The notes: generated by a model not told the origin, from the letters alone. A stretch of 64,000 nt of DNA from Pleodorina starrii (GCA_030267565.1 BRXU01000004.1:5887001-5951000); one strand, 5' to 3'. Counted from the stretch's first letter, positions 46,501-56,807 are shown. Numbers and translations are program-made.

Positions 46501-49500
46501 CAGGTCAAGGGAGACAGGAGCACAGAAGCTGCTGTTGCGCCACACCTCGGATGCCGCCCCATCCGCTGCACGCCGCGCCTCTACGGCTTCCATCCGTGCC
46601 TCCCCCCACCCACCCACCCATTCACCCAACCAACCACCCAACCACTCACCCAACCAACTAACCAACCACCCACCCAACCAACCACCCACCCACACAACCA
46701 CCCGACCACACAACCAACCACCCAACCAACCACCCCACCAACCACCCCACCAACCACCCAACCAACCACCCAACCACCCACCCAACCACCCACCAACCAC
46801 CCACCTAACCACCCGACCACTCACCCAACCAACCAACCAACCAACCACCCAACCAACCACCCAACCAACCACCCAACCACCCACTCACCCACCCACCCAA
46901 CCACCCACCCAACCACCCACCCAACCACCCAACCACCCACCAACCACCCACCCAACCACCCGACCACCCACTCAACCACCCAGCCACCCACCCAACCACC
47001 CAGCCACCCACCCAAACACCCACCCAACCACTCACGCACGCAGGCCTGCGCCCCGGCGGCAGCAGCAGCAGCGCCCCCGCCGTGGAGCCCAGCCCCACGC
47101 AGCCCGCCGATGACGTCATCTCCGCTCTACGGCGGGAGGTGGGGCTGCTGGCGGTGTCGCGGGTGCTGGCGGCGGCCCGGGTGCGCGACGGCTTCCTCAC
47201 GGCCTCCACCAACAAGCGGAACGCCTGGTTCCTTACGGGTGGGGTGGGGCAGGGTGGGGTAGGGGTAGGGGTAGGGCAGAGTGAGCGAGGAGAGGCAGGG
47301 GTTTCGGAGCGGGGCTTGCGGGGAATGTGGGGGGTGGAACTGTGTCCTGGGATGTGTATGTGTGTGTGTGGCTTGGGGTGGGTTTGGGGGGGTGCCGAGG
47401 TGGGCCTTCCGGCTGCCGCGGCGGCATCGACTGCATCCGCCACACCCCTGCTCCCTCTCCTCCACTCAAACCAATCAACCAACCAACCAACCAGCCGCCA
47501 ACCAACCGCCAACCAACCAACCGTTCCCCTACCCCCCTCCTACCGCAAAAGGCGCGCTGGAGCACCTTCTGGCCCGCAGCGCCGCCCGCATCACCACCTC
47601 CGCCGAGGACGCCGCGCTGGGGCCCGCCGCGCCGCCGCCCCCCCAGCTGCCGCTGTCCGCCGCCATGTGTCTGCGCCTGCCCGACCCGGACCGTCTGGCG
47701 CTGCACAACGAGGCGGGCCGACTGGGGCTGGCGCTGGAGAGGTGGCTGGCGGAGTGCCGGGTGCCCGCAGCCACGGCGCCACACGATGCACTGGCCCTGC
47801 AGGAGTACTTCCTGGCGGGCATGTGGACACATGACAGGCGCGTGCGTGGAGGCTGGAGGGGAGGAGCATGCGTGTGCGTGTCGCCGTTTCCGCCGTTTCC
47901 GCATTTTGGCCTCATGCAGGAACCCCGGACGCCCCCCCTCCTCCTCCTCCACCTCCCCTCCATCTCGTTTCAACCCTCCCTTGTCATCTCCCACCGCCAG
48001 TCTCACCGCCGTCCGACCCCGCAAAGCCCTCCACCCGGCCCCAACCCCCCCACCACCTCTTGTTTCCTCCGCTTCCCCGCCCCCCTCCACTTCTACGCTG
48101 CAGTTTTCCTTCCTCAACCCCCCCTCCCCCTCCCCCTCCCCCTCACCCTCACCCTCACCCTCACCCCCCTCCCCCCTGCCCCCCTCTTCAGGCTCCGTGA
48201 CGCGCTGTCCTGGCGGGCTCTCCTGATGGAGTCCCCCGAGAGCTTCCCCTTCTCTCCCCCGCACGTGGCCGCCTTCCTGCGCCGCTACCACTGCCCCGCC
48301 CCCCCGCTGTGCACCTGCCTCTGCCCGCCCAAGGCCACGGTGGAAGCGCTGCAGCCGCTGTACGGCAGCAAGGTGCTGGGACAGGTACGGATGGGCGATG
48401 CTACGTACGATATGGATGTTGCATGCTGTACGGCACCGTGCGTGGGGTGGTGTCTGCGTTTTGGGGCGCTGGTCATGGGTCACGGGTTGGGGTGGTCCGC
48501 ACCGGCGCCCTTCATGTTTTGCGTGAAGGGGTAGGGGGGTAGGGGGGTAGGGAGTTAAGGCAAAAAGATGCCCCGCCGCCCTCCGGCCTCCGGCCTCCCT
48601 TTCCCTTCGTCAACCCTACGCCCCTTCCACCCGCCCCCCTTTTCCCTGCTCAAACTAGCACCGTCGCCTCTCCGTTCCTTCGCTGTGGTACCGTATCTTT
48701 TCCCTTACCCACCCGCCCCACCCCCGCCCTCCCCACCGCAGGCCAAAGCGTTGGTTGCCGCCGCGGAGACGTACCTGATGGCCCGAGCCACCGCCCGATC
48801 CGCGGGAGGGGTGGACGACGACGGAGGAGGGGGAGGCGGAGGCGGAGGTGGAGGCGGGGGGGGTCGCGAGGGCGAGGGGCGGCCCGCCTGGCTAGCCAAC
48901 AGCCCCGCCTGGGGATCACCGGAGGTGCGCACACACATATTTATGTATATGTGCACATATATACACACAGAGAGAGAAGGGCCGCACGGGGGGACTCCTG
49001 GGGATTATATGGTTTTAGGCTCCTGGGGGGGGGGGGGCCGCGGGGGAGAGGCTCCGGGGGCCGGGAGGGGTGGGGGGGCCGTGGAGCTGATGTGGCGCTG
49101 ATGTGGATGTTGGTGTGGATGGCGCCCAGTGGCGTTGTTGATGTGGCGCTGGTGTGGGGCCACAGCGGCAGCAGCAGCTCACTGCCTGCCCGGGAGTTGT
49201 GGGCGCTGTGTCGGGCGGTAACCCCCCACTTCCCCCTCCCTTCCCCGACGAGACGACAGAAGGCAGATGGCAGAGTTGACCCACCCACTGTTCGATGTTT
49301 CGTTCCCACAACAGCTCGTTGTGCGGCTCCGGTACCGGCTCCGCTCCTCTCCACTGCACGGCGCGTCTGCGGGTATCCGGGCCCCCCCCTTCCGTGTATG
49401 CACCCCGACCTCTCTGCTTTCTTCTTCCTCCTCCTCGCCCCCATTCGGATTGGTTGGGTTTCTGCACACACACACACCCCTTGCCCTCAACCCCCACCCC

Positions 49501-52500
49501 CCCACCCCCGCCCCCTTTCCAGGCCCGCTTCCTGGAGGCCTGCTGTGTTGCCTGCAAGCAGCACCTGGATCTGCAGGCGGTGCAGGTGGCGCTGCTGAGA
49601 CTGCACCAGGACTGCGCACAGCTGGCCGGTGGGTGGCTGGCTGGCTGGCTGGGGGTGGCTGGGGTGGGGGTGGGGTGGCTGGGGTACAGGGGTAGGGAGG
49701 AGGTTGGGGGAGGGGTGGGTTGGGTGGTTGGTGGGTTGGGTGGTTGGTGGGTGGTTGATTGGTTGTTTGGTTGTTTGGTTGTTTGGGTAGGCGGGTGGGT
49801 GGGTGGGTGTTTGGGTGATTGGTTGGTTGGTTGGTTGGTTGATTCGTTGGGTGGTTGGGTGGTTGGTTGGATAGGTAGGGTGGTTGGGTGGTAGTTGGTT
49901 GGGTAGTTGGTTGGTTGGGTGGTAGTTGGTTGGGTGGTTGGTTGGTTGGTTGGATAGGTAGGGTGGTTGGGTGGTGGTTGGGTGGTCGTTGGTTGGGTAG
50001 TTGGTTGGGTGGGTGGTAGTTGGTTGGGTGGGTGGTTAGGTTGGTTGGTTGGGTGGTTGGTTGGATAGGTAGGGTGGTTGGGTGGTAGTTGGTTGGGTAG
50101 TTGGTTGAGTAGTTGGTTGGTTGGTTGGTTGGGTGGTTGGGTGGGTGGTGGGTGGGTGCGGGGTATAAGGGTTCACTGAGGGGCTGGGGGAGTTGTTGGT
50201 GGGAATGGAAAGACGAACTACAGCGGCAGAGCAATCAAAGGGGCGACGTCTGGTGATGTCGCGGGGGGGAGGGCGGGGGGTGGATGGGTCAGGGTGGGGG
50301 GGCTGAGATGCAAAGGGGCTGAGATGCAAAGGAGCCGGGCCATCAGGGGTGCTTGTGCACTGCGGCTAGATTGGGCATGTGGGGTTGGACTAAGGGAGGA
50401 GGGAGACGGGCTGATGGATATTCGGGGAGGGAGGGGGTGGGAGGAATGCGGCCTTTGTTGGGGAGTGCAGATGAGGGCACGCTGCGCCTCACCCCTTCCC
50501 TCCCCTCCCCCTGGCCCCGGCTATACATGGACAACCCCTCCCCTCCCTCCCTTCCCCCCCGTTGCGACCCCACCCGGTGGCCAGGCCTCCGCTCCGTGGT
50601 CGTGGGCGCCACCACCGGTGGCGGCAGCGCCAGCGTCAGTGGCGGCGGCGGCTCCCCCGGCTCTCTGGCGGCCCCCGGCGCCGAGGCGCTGCACCCGCAC
50701 TCGGTGCCCGCTGCCGCCATCACCGTGTTTGCTCGCAAGCTGGTGGCGCGGCAGCGCAGGGGGGCGAGCCCTGCGGCGGATGTGGTGGAGGTCAATATGG
50801 GTGAGTAGTGATGGAGCGGGGGGTGCTGATGGCGCTGATGGCGGGGTTCGGGGGGTTGGGGGGCCGGACACACACACACACCCTAGCCAGGTGTGGGGGC
50901 TGTTCGGTCTTTGAAGATGCGGATGCGGACCGGTCCGGTCTCATCAGTCCCGGGCTCCCGGCAAAGCCAGCTCTCAACACGGTGGGTGCCGACTGTTGGA
51001 CCCACCAGCCCCTGCCACCGCTTCCCAACTTCGCTGACCGCACCTCCACCTCTTACAACCCCTATCCCCCTTCCCTTCCACTCCCTTCCCGTCCCTTTTT
51101 CACAAAAAAACGAACCAGAGACCTCCCCCAACCTCCCCTCCCCCCTCCCCATTCCCCCGGTCCCCGCCACCCGGCCCCCACCCCCACCCCCACCACCCGG
51201 CCCCTCCCCCCTCCCCTGCTCCCCCGGGTCCCCCCCCTTCAGACGACCTGCTCCGCTGGCTGGCCGATACGGTGAGTCAGCTGACCGCCTCGTCCCGCGC
51301 CGGTCTGTCCGCCGCTGCGTCCGCCTCCCAGCGCGAGCGCTCCGCCCTCCACGGTCTGGTTGATGGGCTGGAGGAGGCGGTGGGGGGACTGGCTGCGGAT
51401 CACGACATCTTCATGCGCCGACACGAAATCAAAGTGGAGACGCAGGTGGGACAGCAGGGGGTGGGTGGGTGGGCGGGTGGGGAGTTTGGTGGGCACCGGC
51501 CAGTGAAGATTGACAGATACCGTAGGGGTTGGCTTTTGCGGCCTTGGCCTTGGCCTTGCTGTGTCCATCCCCGCCTGCCCCCCACCCCCCCTGGGGATGT
51601 CCGTCCGATGGCACACTGCACTCGAACACACACCCCTCCCCTCCCCCCCCCTTATGCCGGTGGTGCCCCCCTCCCCCCAAAGGTGGTGGATCGCGCCATG
51701 TCACTGCTTCTGGAGCTGAGTCAGGCTCGTCGCAGCGCCCTGCGTAACGCGGAGGATGCGCGGAAGGCCATGGATGCGGCTTATGCGGCGGCTCAGAAGC
51801 AGTACGCCTCCCACATTGATGACCTCAACAACCAGCTCATTGTGGCCAGGTGGGGTGGGGGTGGGGTGGGGAGGTGGGGGTGGGGTGGGGGGGTTGGAGG
51901 GGGGAGGGGGGAGGTGAAGCACGCTCCCCCCGTCATGAGTGGGGGTAAAAAATGATACCGTGAGTGGGGGGCAATCCTCATATCAGCACCCCTCAGACAA
52001 CTCCCCTTTCTTCCTCTCCCCGGGCTTCCTCTCCCCGGTCCGTCTGGGGTTGGTCAGCGGCGACGCGGCCACGCGCTCGCTTTATTTCTGCTGGAGACAA
52101 CAGGTAATCCTCAGGTAATATTTCAGGTAACTGCGTTGCGTTCCCCTCGCCCCGGGCCGTTCTTTTTTCCTCCCTCCCTCCCTCCCTCCCACCTCATTCA
52201 CCTCCGTGCAATTCGTCTTCATCGAAACTACTCCCCCCTCCCCCTCCCCCCCCTCCCCCTCCCCCCCCCTCCCCCTCCCCCCCCCCTCCCCCTCCCCCCC
52301 CTCCCCCTCCCCCCCCCTCCCCCTCCCCCCCCTCCCCCTCCTCCCCCTCCCCCTCCCCCCCCTCCCCCTCCCCCCCCCTCCCCCTCCCCCCCCTCCCCCT
52401 CCCCCCCTCCCCCCCCTCCCCCTCCCCCCCCTCCCCCTCCCCCCCCTCCCCCTCCCCCCCCTCCCCCCTCCCCCCCCCAGGACCAACTCGTCCATCATGC

Positions 52501-55500
52501 GCAGTGAGCTCCAAAAGAGTGCCCTGGAGGCGCTCATAGAGGTGCGGAGGGAGATGCTCAATCGGGCATTTGCCTCGGGAACCATGAAGATGACGGACGA
52601 GGTGGGGCGGACCATGGCACTGGAGAGACAGCTGGAGGAGCAGCAGGTACCGTACACTGGGGGCGGGAGGGGGTGGAGGTGGTGGAGGGGGTAAGAAAGA
52701 GGAGGGGGGTGATACTGCAGCGGGGGGGGGGGCGGGGAGGGCCGGGGCCTGGATGGGTGGGCAGCGAGGTGGCAGCGAGGTGGATGGAGGGGGGGGCTGG
52801 AGGGGGCTGGGAAAGGGCCGGGGTCCGGACGGGGGGTGGAGGGGATGGGACAGGTGGACGGGTGAACGGGTGGGTGGTTGTGTGGGTGTGTGGGCGGGGC
52901 AGCGCCCCCCTTGCGCGGCTCGGCCAGTTCGGATGCAGTCGGCGGCGGCGGCGGCCTCGTCGGCAGTCGGCGGTGTGCGTGTTATGTGTGTTGTTTTGCC
53001 CCCGTCTGCGGTGTTGCCACCAAAGGGGTTATCCTCCTCCTCCCCCCCCCCCCCCGCACACACACACACACCGCCACCACTCCTTCCATCCCCCCCCCCA
53101 ACTCCGCCCTCCCCAACCATTTCCCCTTCCCCCCTTCGCCCCCTACCCCCACCCCCTCCTCAGACTGAGATCCTGGATCTGCAGCGCTCCATCTCCAAGG
53201 TCCAGTCCTGGTTCAAGATGCGCAGCGCCGCCTTCCTGACTGCGGCCCTGAAGGAGGTGGCGGCGGCTCGGGGCCGCGCGGAGGCTCTGGAGGCGGAGTT
53301 GTGGGCGGTGCGGGAGCGCAACGAGATCACTGTGGAGCAGCTCACCACACAGCTGAGGGGCACACAGGCAAGGAGGGGAGAGGGGAGGGGAGAGAGGGGA
53401 GGGGAGCTGGGAGGAGAGGGGGTTGGGAGGAGAGGGGGTTGGGTTGGGTTGGGGTTCTTCTCATTCCTCATTCCTCATTCCTCATTCCTCATTCCTCATT
53501 CCTCATTCCTCATTCCTCATTCCTCATTCCTCATTCCTCATTCCTCATTCCTCATTCCTCATTCCTCATTCCTCATTCCTCATTCCTCATTCCTCATTCC
53601 TCATTCCTCATTCCTCATTCCTCATTCCTCATTCCTCCCTCCTCCCTCCCTCCCTGGACCCCGTTGTGGCCCCTCAGGCGGATCTGGAGGCCGTCAGCGC
53701 CGGCGCCGCCCGCAACGCCGCGGACCTCAGACACGCGCTGGCCTCCAACAAGAAACTGCTCAAATGGAAGATCACCACCGCACCGCGGATTGAGGCGCTC
53801 AAGATGAAGGTGGGATGGGCTGGGTGGGCGGGGTGGGGTGGGGTGGGGCAGCTGGTTCGTTCAAGGAGGGGGCACATGTCCCGGGGGGGGCAGCGGTTTC
53901 CTCGTCACCGTCTCGCTCTCCCTCGCTCCCTCGCTCCCTCGAGTAGGCAAGGGAAGGAGAGGGGCATCTGGTTTGCCGCAGGCGAGCGGGCGGAGGGGAC
54001 GAGCGGCAAAGAGGAAGGCGGCGGCCCTCTTCTGCTCTTCTGCACGTGTCTCGTCCCAACAAACAAAACCACCTCCCAAGACGACGGAACGGAACGGAAC
54101 GGAACGGAATGGAACGCGTTTCGATTCTTCGCTGCCGCCGCCCCCTTCCCCCCTCGTCACGGGACGCACCCATCAAACGATACACACCCGCATCCACCCT
54201 CACACCCTCACACCCTCACACCCTCACACCCTCACACCCTCACACCCTCACACCCTCACCCACCCTGCCGCTGCCCCGCAGATGGCCCAGATCACTCGCA
54301 ACCGGGAGGCCTGGCAGGAGTGGGTCAACAGCAAACAGGGCCTTATGCAGCACCTGGGATCACAGGCGCAGGCGCTGGCGGCCCAAAGAATGCACCACCA
54401 CCACCAACACCTGGCCGCGGGAGGGGGGGGGCCGAGCGGCCCCGGGGGGCAGGGCCCGCCGCAGCGCGGCCGCAGCGGCAGCGGCGTCAGTGGCAGCGGC
54501 GGGGGTGGTGGTGGTGGTGGTGGACTGGCGGGGGATGTGGAGCTGGAGGCGATTCGGGAGCAGTGGGAGCTGGAGCGGCGGCAGATGCAGCAGGAGGTGC
54601 GGCTGTGTGTGTATGCGTGTGTAGTTGTGTGTATGTGCATGTGTATGTGTTCGTCTGTGTATTTGTGTGTGTGTGTGCGTGTGTATGTGTATGTGCGTGT
54701 GCTTGGGCGGGGGCGGCGGGGGTGGGGGGAGGGCGAGCGATTGGGATGTGGGGGGTGCGGGATCGGGTGGGGCGGAAGGGAGGGGGCAGCTGCGCCTCTG
54801 GGCACCTGTCGTTTGATCCTACAGCACAACCAACCACCGACCGCTAAACCTACTGCCCAACCACCAACTGCCAACCGCCAACCGCAGATTGCCCAACTTA
54901 AGGCCGACCTGAGCAACGAGCGGCTGGTCAAGAACGATGTGTTTGAGCGGCTGATGCGGCTGGAGCAGCAGTACGTGGCGACGGCGGGGCCGCCGCCGGG
55001 GACGTCCGCGGAGGGGCTGGCAGCGGCGGCGGTGGCGGCGGGAGGGTCGGGAGGCGGGGGGCACGGCGGGGCGCCCGGTCCCGGTCTCGGCGGCTCCAGC
55101 AGCAGCTCAAATTTGATGTTTGGTCGGTCCCTTCTGAGCCCCGTGCAGGCGGACATTCTGTCGCGAAGGTGGGCGCTTGGGCGCATGTGTGTGTATGTGT
55201 GTGGGGTGTGCGTGGGCGTGTGCATGTGTGTGTGTGGGGGGGGGGGATGCGTCTGTGCCTGCGCGTGTCTATGTGTGTGTATGACTGTATGTGTGCGTGT
55301 GCACGTGTGCACGTGTGCACATGTGCGGATGCGTGTTTTTGCGCGGGTACGGCAGTGCCCACCTTGACCCTGCCCTCCCCTCCCCTCCCTTCCCTTTTCA
55401 CCGTTGGCCTCCGATACTCTCCTCCCCCTCCCTATCCACCATCACCACCACCACCACCACCACCACCACCACCACCACCCGGGTGCGCCACCAGGTATGA

Positions 55501-56287
55501 GGAGCTTCGTTCCAGCCACCTGGCAGTGAAGGAGGAGAACTCGGCGCTGCGGCGCACCCTGGCCGCCCTCAAGACCATCGCACCCGACCTGGTGCAGAGC
55601 CTGGAGTTCCCGCTGCTGCTGATGGGGACAGCGGCCGGAGGCGGAGGCGGAGGAGGGGGTGGGGGAAGTGGGGCAGCGGGCGGCACGCCCGTCGTGGCGG
55701 CGCACGGCGCCGCGGCGGTGCCGGACCTGCGGGGCACGACGGCGCCGGGGCTGCCGCCGGCGGCGGAGGCGTCAGCGGCGGCGGCGCTGCCACTGGCGGG
55801 CAGCCTCCGTCCGGGAACCGCGGGTCGGCTGCGGCCGATCGGGAAGCTGCCGGGAGGCATGGGGGGAAGTGGCGGCGGCGGCGGCGCCGCCGCCGCGGAC
55901 GCGTTCGCCGGCGGCGTCGGCGGCGGCGGCGGCGGCGGCAGCCCCGCACGCCGGGGCGTGGGTGCCTCGGGAGCGCGGCCGCCCTCCGCTGCGACACATG
56001 CGCTCCGCGCCGGCGTGGGACCCGCCCTCGGTGCCGTACAGCGGCCGCGCAGCGCTCGGCCGTGGGCCGGTGCCGCTGGCGCCGGCCCCACCGTCACCAG
56101 CCCCACCGCCTCGGGCGGTGGCAGCGGCGCCGTCACGCCGGTGGCTGGCGGCTCTCCGCGCACTTCGGCTCAGAGCCTCCCCCCTGGAGTTCCGCCCCTG
56201 GTGGGGTCGGCGTCAGCGCCCCTGGAGCTGAGCGCCAGTCGGCTGACGGCCTCGGCAACACGGCCAGGCAGCGCACGCAGGACGTGA
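28547..56287 (+). CDS. Giant unidentified multi-exon protein (about 2,974 aa) with C-terminal coiled-coil zone
   Basis: 38 exons, every junction in phase: 28547-28572, 29110-29456, 30239-30501, 31216-31416, 32098-32244, 33401-33502, 34154-34312, 34845-34945, 35453-35600, 36273-36884, 37285-37565, 37981-38508, 38873-39062, 39284-39352, 39835-39927, 40256-40622, 40962-41194, 41461-41553, 41896-42122, 42664-42922, 44085-44280, 44651-44796, 45257-45672, 46005-46285, 47044-47238, 47552-47837, 48192-48384, 48742-48924, 49523-49628, 50585-50800, 51243-51445, 51683-51849, 52481-52646, 53164-53367, 53678-53809, 54282-54596, 54888-55168, 55495-56287. Starts [20 protein letters not shown]. Residues 1-2200 are mostly helical, broken by Gly/Ala/Ser spacers (exons 10-12, 23) and an acidic run (exon 16). 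Exons 31-38 (about 2222-2760) are coiled-coil-like ([39 protein letters not shown]). The last ~210 residues are Gly/Ala/Pro-rich. No catalytic motif or signal peptide seen. Size and architecture recall large ciliary coiled-coil proteins such as the CCDC162 family, but that is a guess. Exon 7 could begin at 34016; exon 26 has an ambiguous donor. Confidence 0.75.
30609..30640 (-). repeat. Dispersed intronic motif CCCGGGCCGTTTT, copy 1
   Basis: The minus strand reads CCTCGTCCCGGGCCGTTTTC followed by TGTTACCCACCCACC. It matches copies at 44521 and 52132. Lies in intron 3. Confidence 0.6.
31427..31474 (+). repeat. (GGAGC)n pentanucleotide array, intron 4
   Basis: About nine copies of GGAGC directly after the donor of intron 4. 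Confidence 0.9.
32031..32052 (+). repeat. Partial copy of the dispersed ATATCACTCCCT element
   Basis: GCATATCACTCCCTGATCCC matches the right end of the copies at 34721 and 44581. Lies near the 3' end of intron 4. Confidence 0.55.
32299..32342 (-). repeat. Dispersed ~45-bp intronic element, inverted copy
   Basis: The minus strand reads CAGTGTCTCATGTTATATAA then TGGAGCATATCACTCCCTAA, nearly identical to the plus-strand copy at 34721-34775. Lies in intron 5. Confidence 0.75.
32524..33396 (+). repeat. 36-bp polypyrimidine minisatellite (about 24 copies), intron 5
   Basis: A pure C/T strand of about 870 bases built from a 36-bp unit (CCCTTTCCCTCCTTCCTTCC plus a C-rich remainder); successive CTTTCCC words fall at 32687, 32723 and 32759. 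It ends against the TTTCAG acceptor of exon 6. Minor variants occur (CTCTCC for TTTCCC, one CCTGCCC, one CCCACCC, two copies with an extra CCCCT). Confidence 0.95.
34721..34775 (+). repeat. Dispersed ~45-bp intronic element, direct copy
   Basis: CAACATCCGCAGTGTCTCAT then GTTATCTAAAGGAGCATATC and ACTCCCTAACCCCC. It shares the core with 32299-32342 (inverted) and 44581-44635. Lies in intron 7. Confidence 0.75.
35337..35451 (+). repeat. (GTGCT)n pentanucleotide array, intron 8
   Basis: About 22 copies of GTGCT with a few single-base changes (TATGCT, TGCGAT, TGCCCT), running into the CTGCAG acceptor of exon 9. Confidence 0.9.
37113..37151 (+). repeat. (CTGGT)n pentanucleotide array, intron 10
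   Basis: Seven or so copies of CTGGT with one interruption. Confidence 0.85.
38614..38664 (+). repeat. (TGACC)n array with TGACCGTA interruptions, intron 12
   Basis: Blocks of TGACC separated by GTA, giving a higher-order unit of two or three TGACC plus GTA. Confidence 0.85.
39420..39610 (+). repeat. (CTGGG)n pentanucleotide array, about 38 copies, intron 14
   Basis: An uninterrupted, perfect CTGGG array of about 190 bases. The absence of changes suggests recent expansion. Confidence 0.95.
43481..43562 (+). repeat. (CCCCAAA)n array, intron 20
   Basis: About 11 perfect heptamers, complement TTTGGGG. It is followed at 43600-43960 by a looser CCAACCT/CCAACCC array. Both lie in intron 20 (42923-44084). 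Confidence 0.93.
43600..43965 (+). repeat. Degenerate CCAACCTCCAACCCC array, intron 20
   Basis: The plus strand is nearly free of G. Units of 6 to 8 bases based on CCAACCY repeat for about 360 bases. Confidence 0.85.
44431..44467 (+). repeat. (GTCA)n tetranucleotide array, intron 21
   Basis: Nine copies of AGTC/GTCA. Confidence 0.92.
44521..44558 (+). repeat. Dispersed intronic motif CCCGGGCCGTTTT, copy 2
   Basis: GCGTTCCCTCGCCCCGGGCC then GTTTTTATTACCCCACC, 23 bases before the dispersed element at 44581, so the two may be parts of one element. Lies in intron 21. Confidence 0.65.
44581..44635 (+). repeat. Dispersed ~45-bp intronic element, third copy
   Basis: CAACGTCCGCAGTGACTCAT then a TATATAAAGGAGCTTATCAC core and TCCCTGACCCCCCC. 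It resembles 34721-34775 with several substitutions. Lies in intron 21. Confidence 0.7.
46600..47035 (+). repeat. CCAACCACC-type array, intron 24
   Basis: About 430 bases of CCAACCAACCACCCA units on the plus strand, almost free of G, ending at the CGCAG acceptor of exon 25. Confidence 0.93.
49700..50160 (+). repeat. GGTTGGGTGGTTGG-type array, intron 29
   Basis: About 460 bases of GGTTGG/GGTGG units on the plus strand, the complement of the intron-24 array. Higher-order repeats of about 50-60 bases are visible (GGTTGGATAGGTAGGGTGGT recurs). Confidence 0.93.
52132..52170 (+). repeat. Dispersed intronic motif CCCGGGCCGTTTT, copy 3
   Basis: TTGCGTTCCCCTCGCCCCGG then GCCGTTCTTTTTTCC, matching 44521-44558. 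Lies in intron 32. Confidence 0.62.
52237..52480 (+). repeat. (CCCCCT)n-like polypyrimidine tract, intron 32
   Basis: About 240 bases of C and T only, with C runs of 4 to 9 broken by CT, ending in the CAG acceptor of exon 33. Confidence 0.9.
53461..53637 (+). repeat. (TCATTCC)n heptamer array, about 25 copies, intron 34
   Basis: A perfect heptamer array followed by CTCCCTCCCTCCC. It fills most of the 310-base intron, which starts with a GC donor. Confidence 0.95.
54085..54116 (+). repeat. (GGAAC)n pentanucleotide array, intron 35
   Basis: Five to six copies of GGAAC, the last ones altered to GGAAT. Confidence 0.85.
54198..54259 (+). repeat. (CACACCCT)n octamer array, intron 35
   Basis: About eight perfect copies of an 8-base unit just upstream of the exon 36 acceptor. 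Confidence 0.92.
55439..55480 (+). repeat. (CAC)n trinucleotide tract, intron 37
   Basis: A run of about 13 CAC triplets just before the CCACCAG acceptor of exon 38. Confidence 0.9.
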
Positions 56288-56807
56288 AGCGGAGCTGCCC
56301 CTGCTCCTGCTGCCGCTGCCCCTGCTGCCCCTGCTGCTGCTGACCCTGCCCCTGCTGCGGCTGCTGTGCTCTACTGCTGTGTGGAAGCGGAGGTTGCGCC
56401 GCCGCGCGGTCCCCGGATCGATTCGCAGCTCGGACCGCGGTGGGGAGGAGCCGGCGCCGGCGGGGAGGCGCTGGCCTCCTGCCCTCAGAGGGCCCCCAGA
56501 CCCGTGGGGCCGCGTGCCCGTGGGGCGGTGGGGCGGTGGGGTCGTGGGCTTCGGATCGCTGCCCGGTGCTGGCGGTTGCTGTGCAGTACGGGCGATTCGA
56601 ACTTTCGGAGGGCTGCACCATTTGGTTGTTCAGTTCAGTTCAGACACTAAGGGGTACTGAGGGGTACGTGTAGTCAGAATAGCACTTCAGAGCGTGTGCG
56701 TGTGTGCGTGTTGTGTGTGTGTGGTGGTGGTGGTGGTAGGAGGGCAGGAACTTGATTTCGGAAGCTAGATTGGACTCGAGCGCATCTTGTCTGCTTTCTC
56801 CTGAGAC

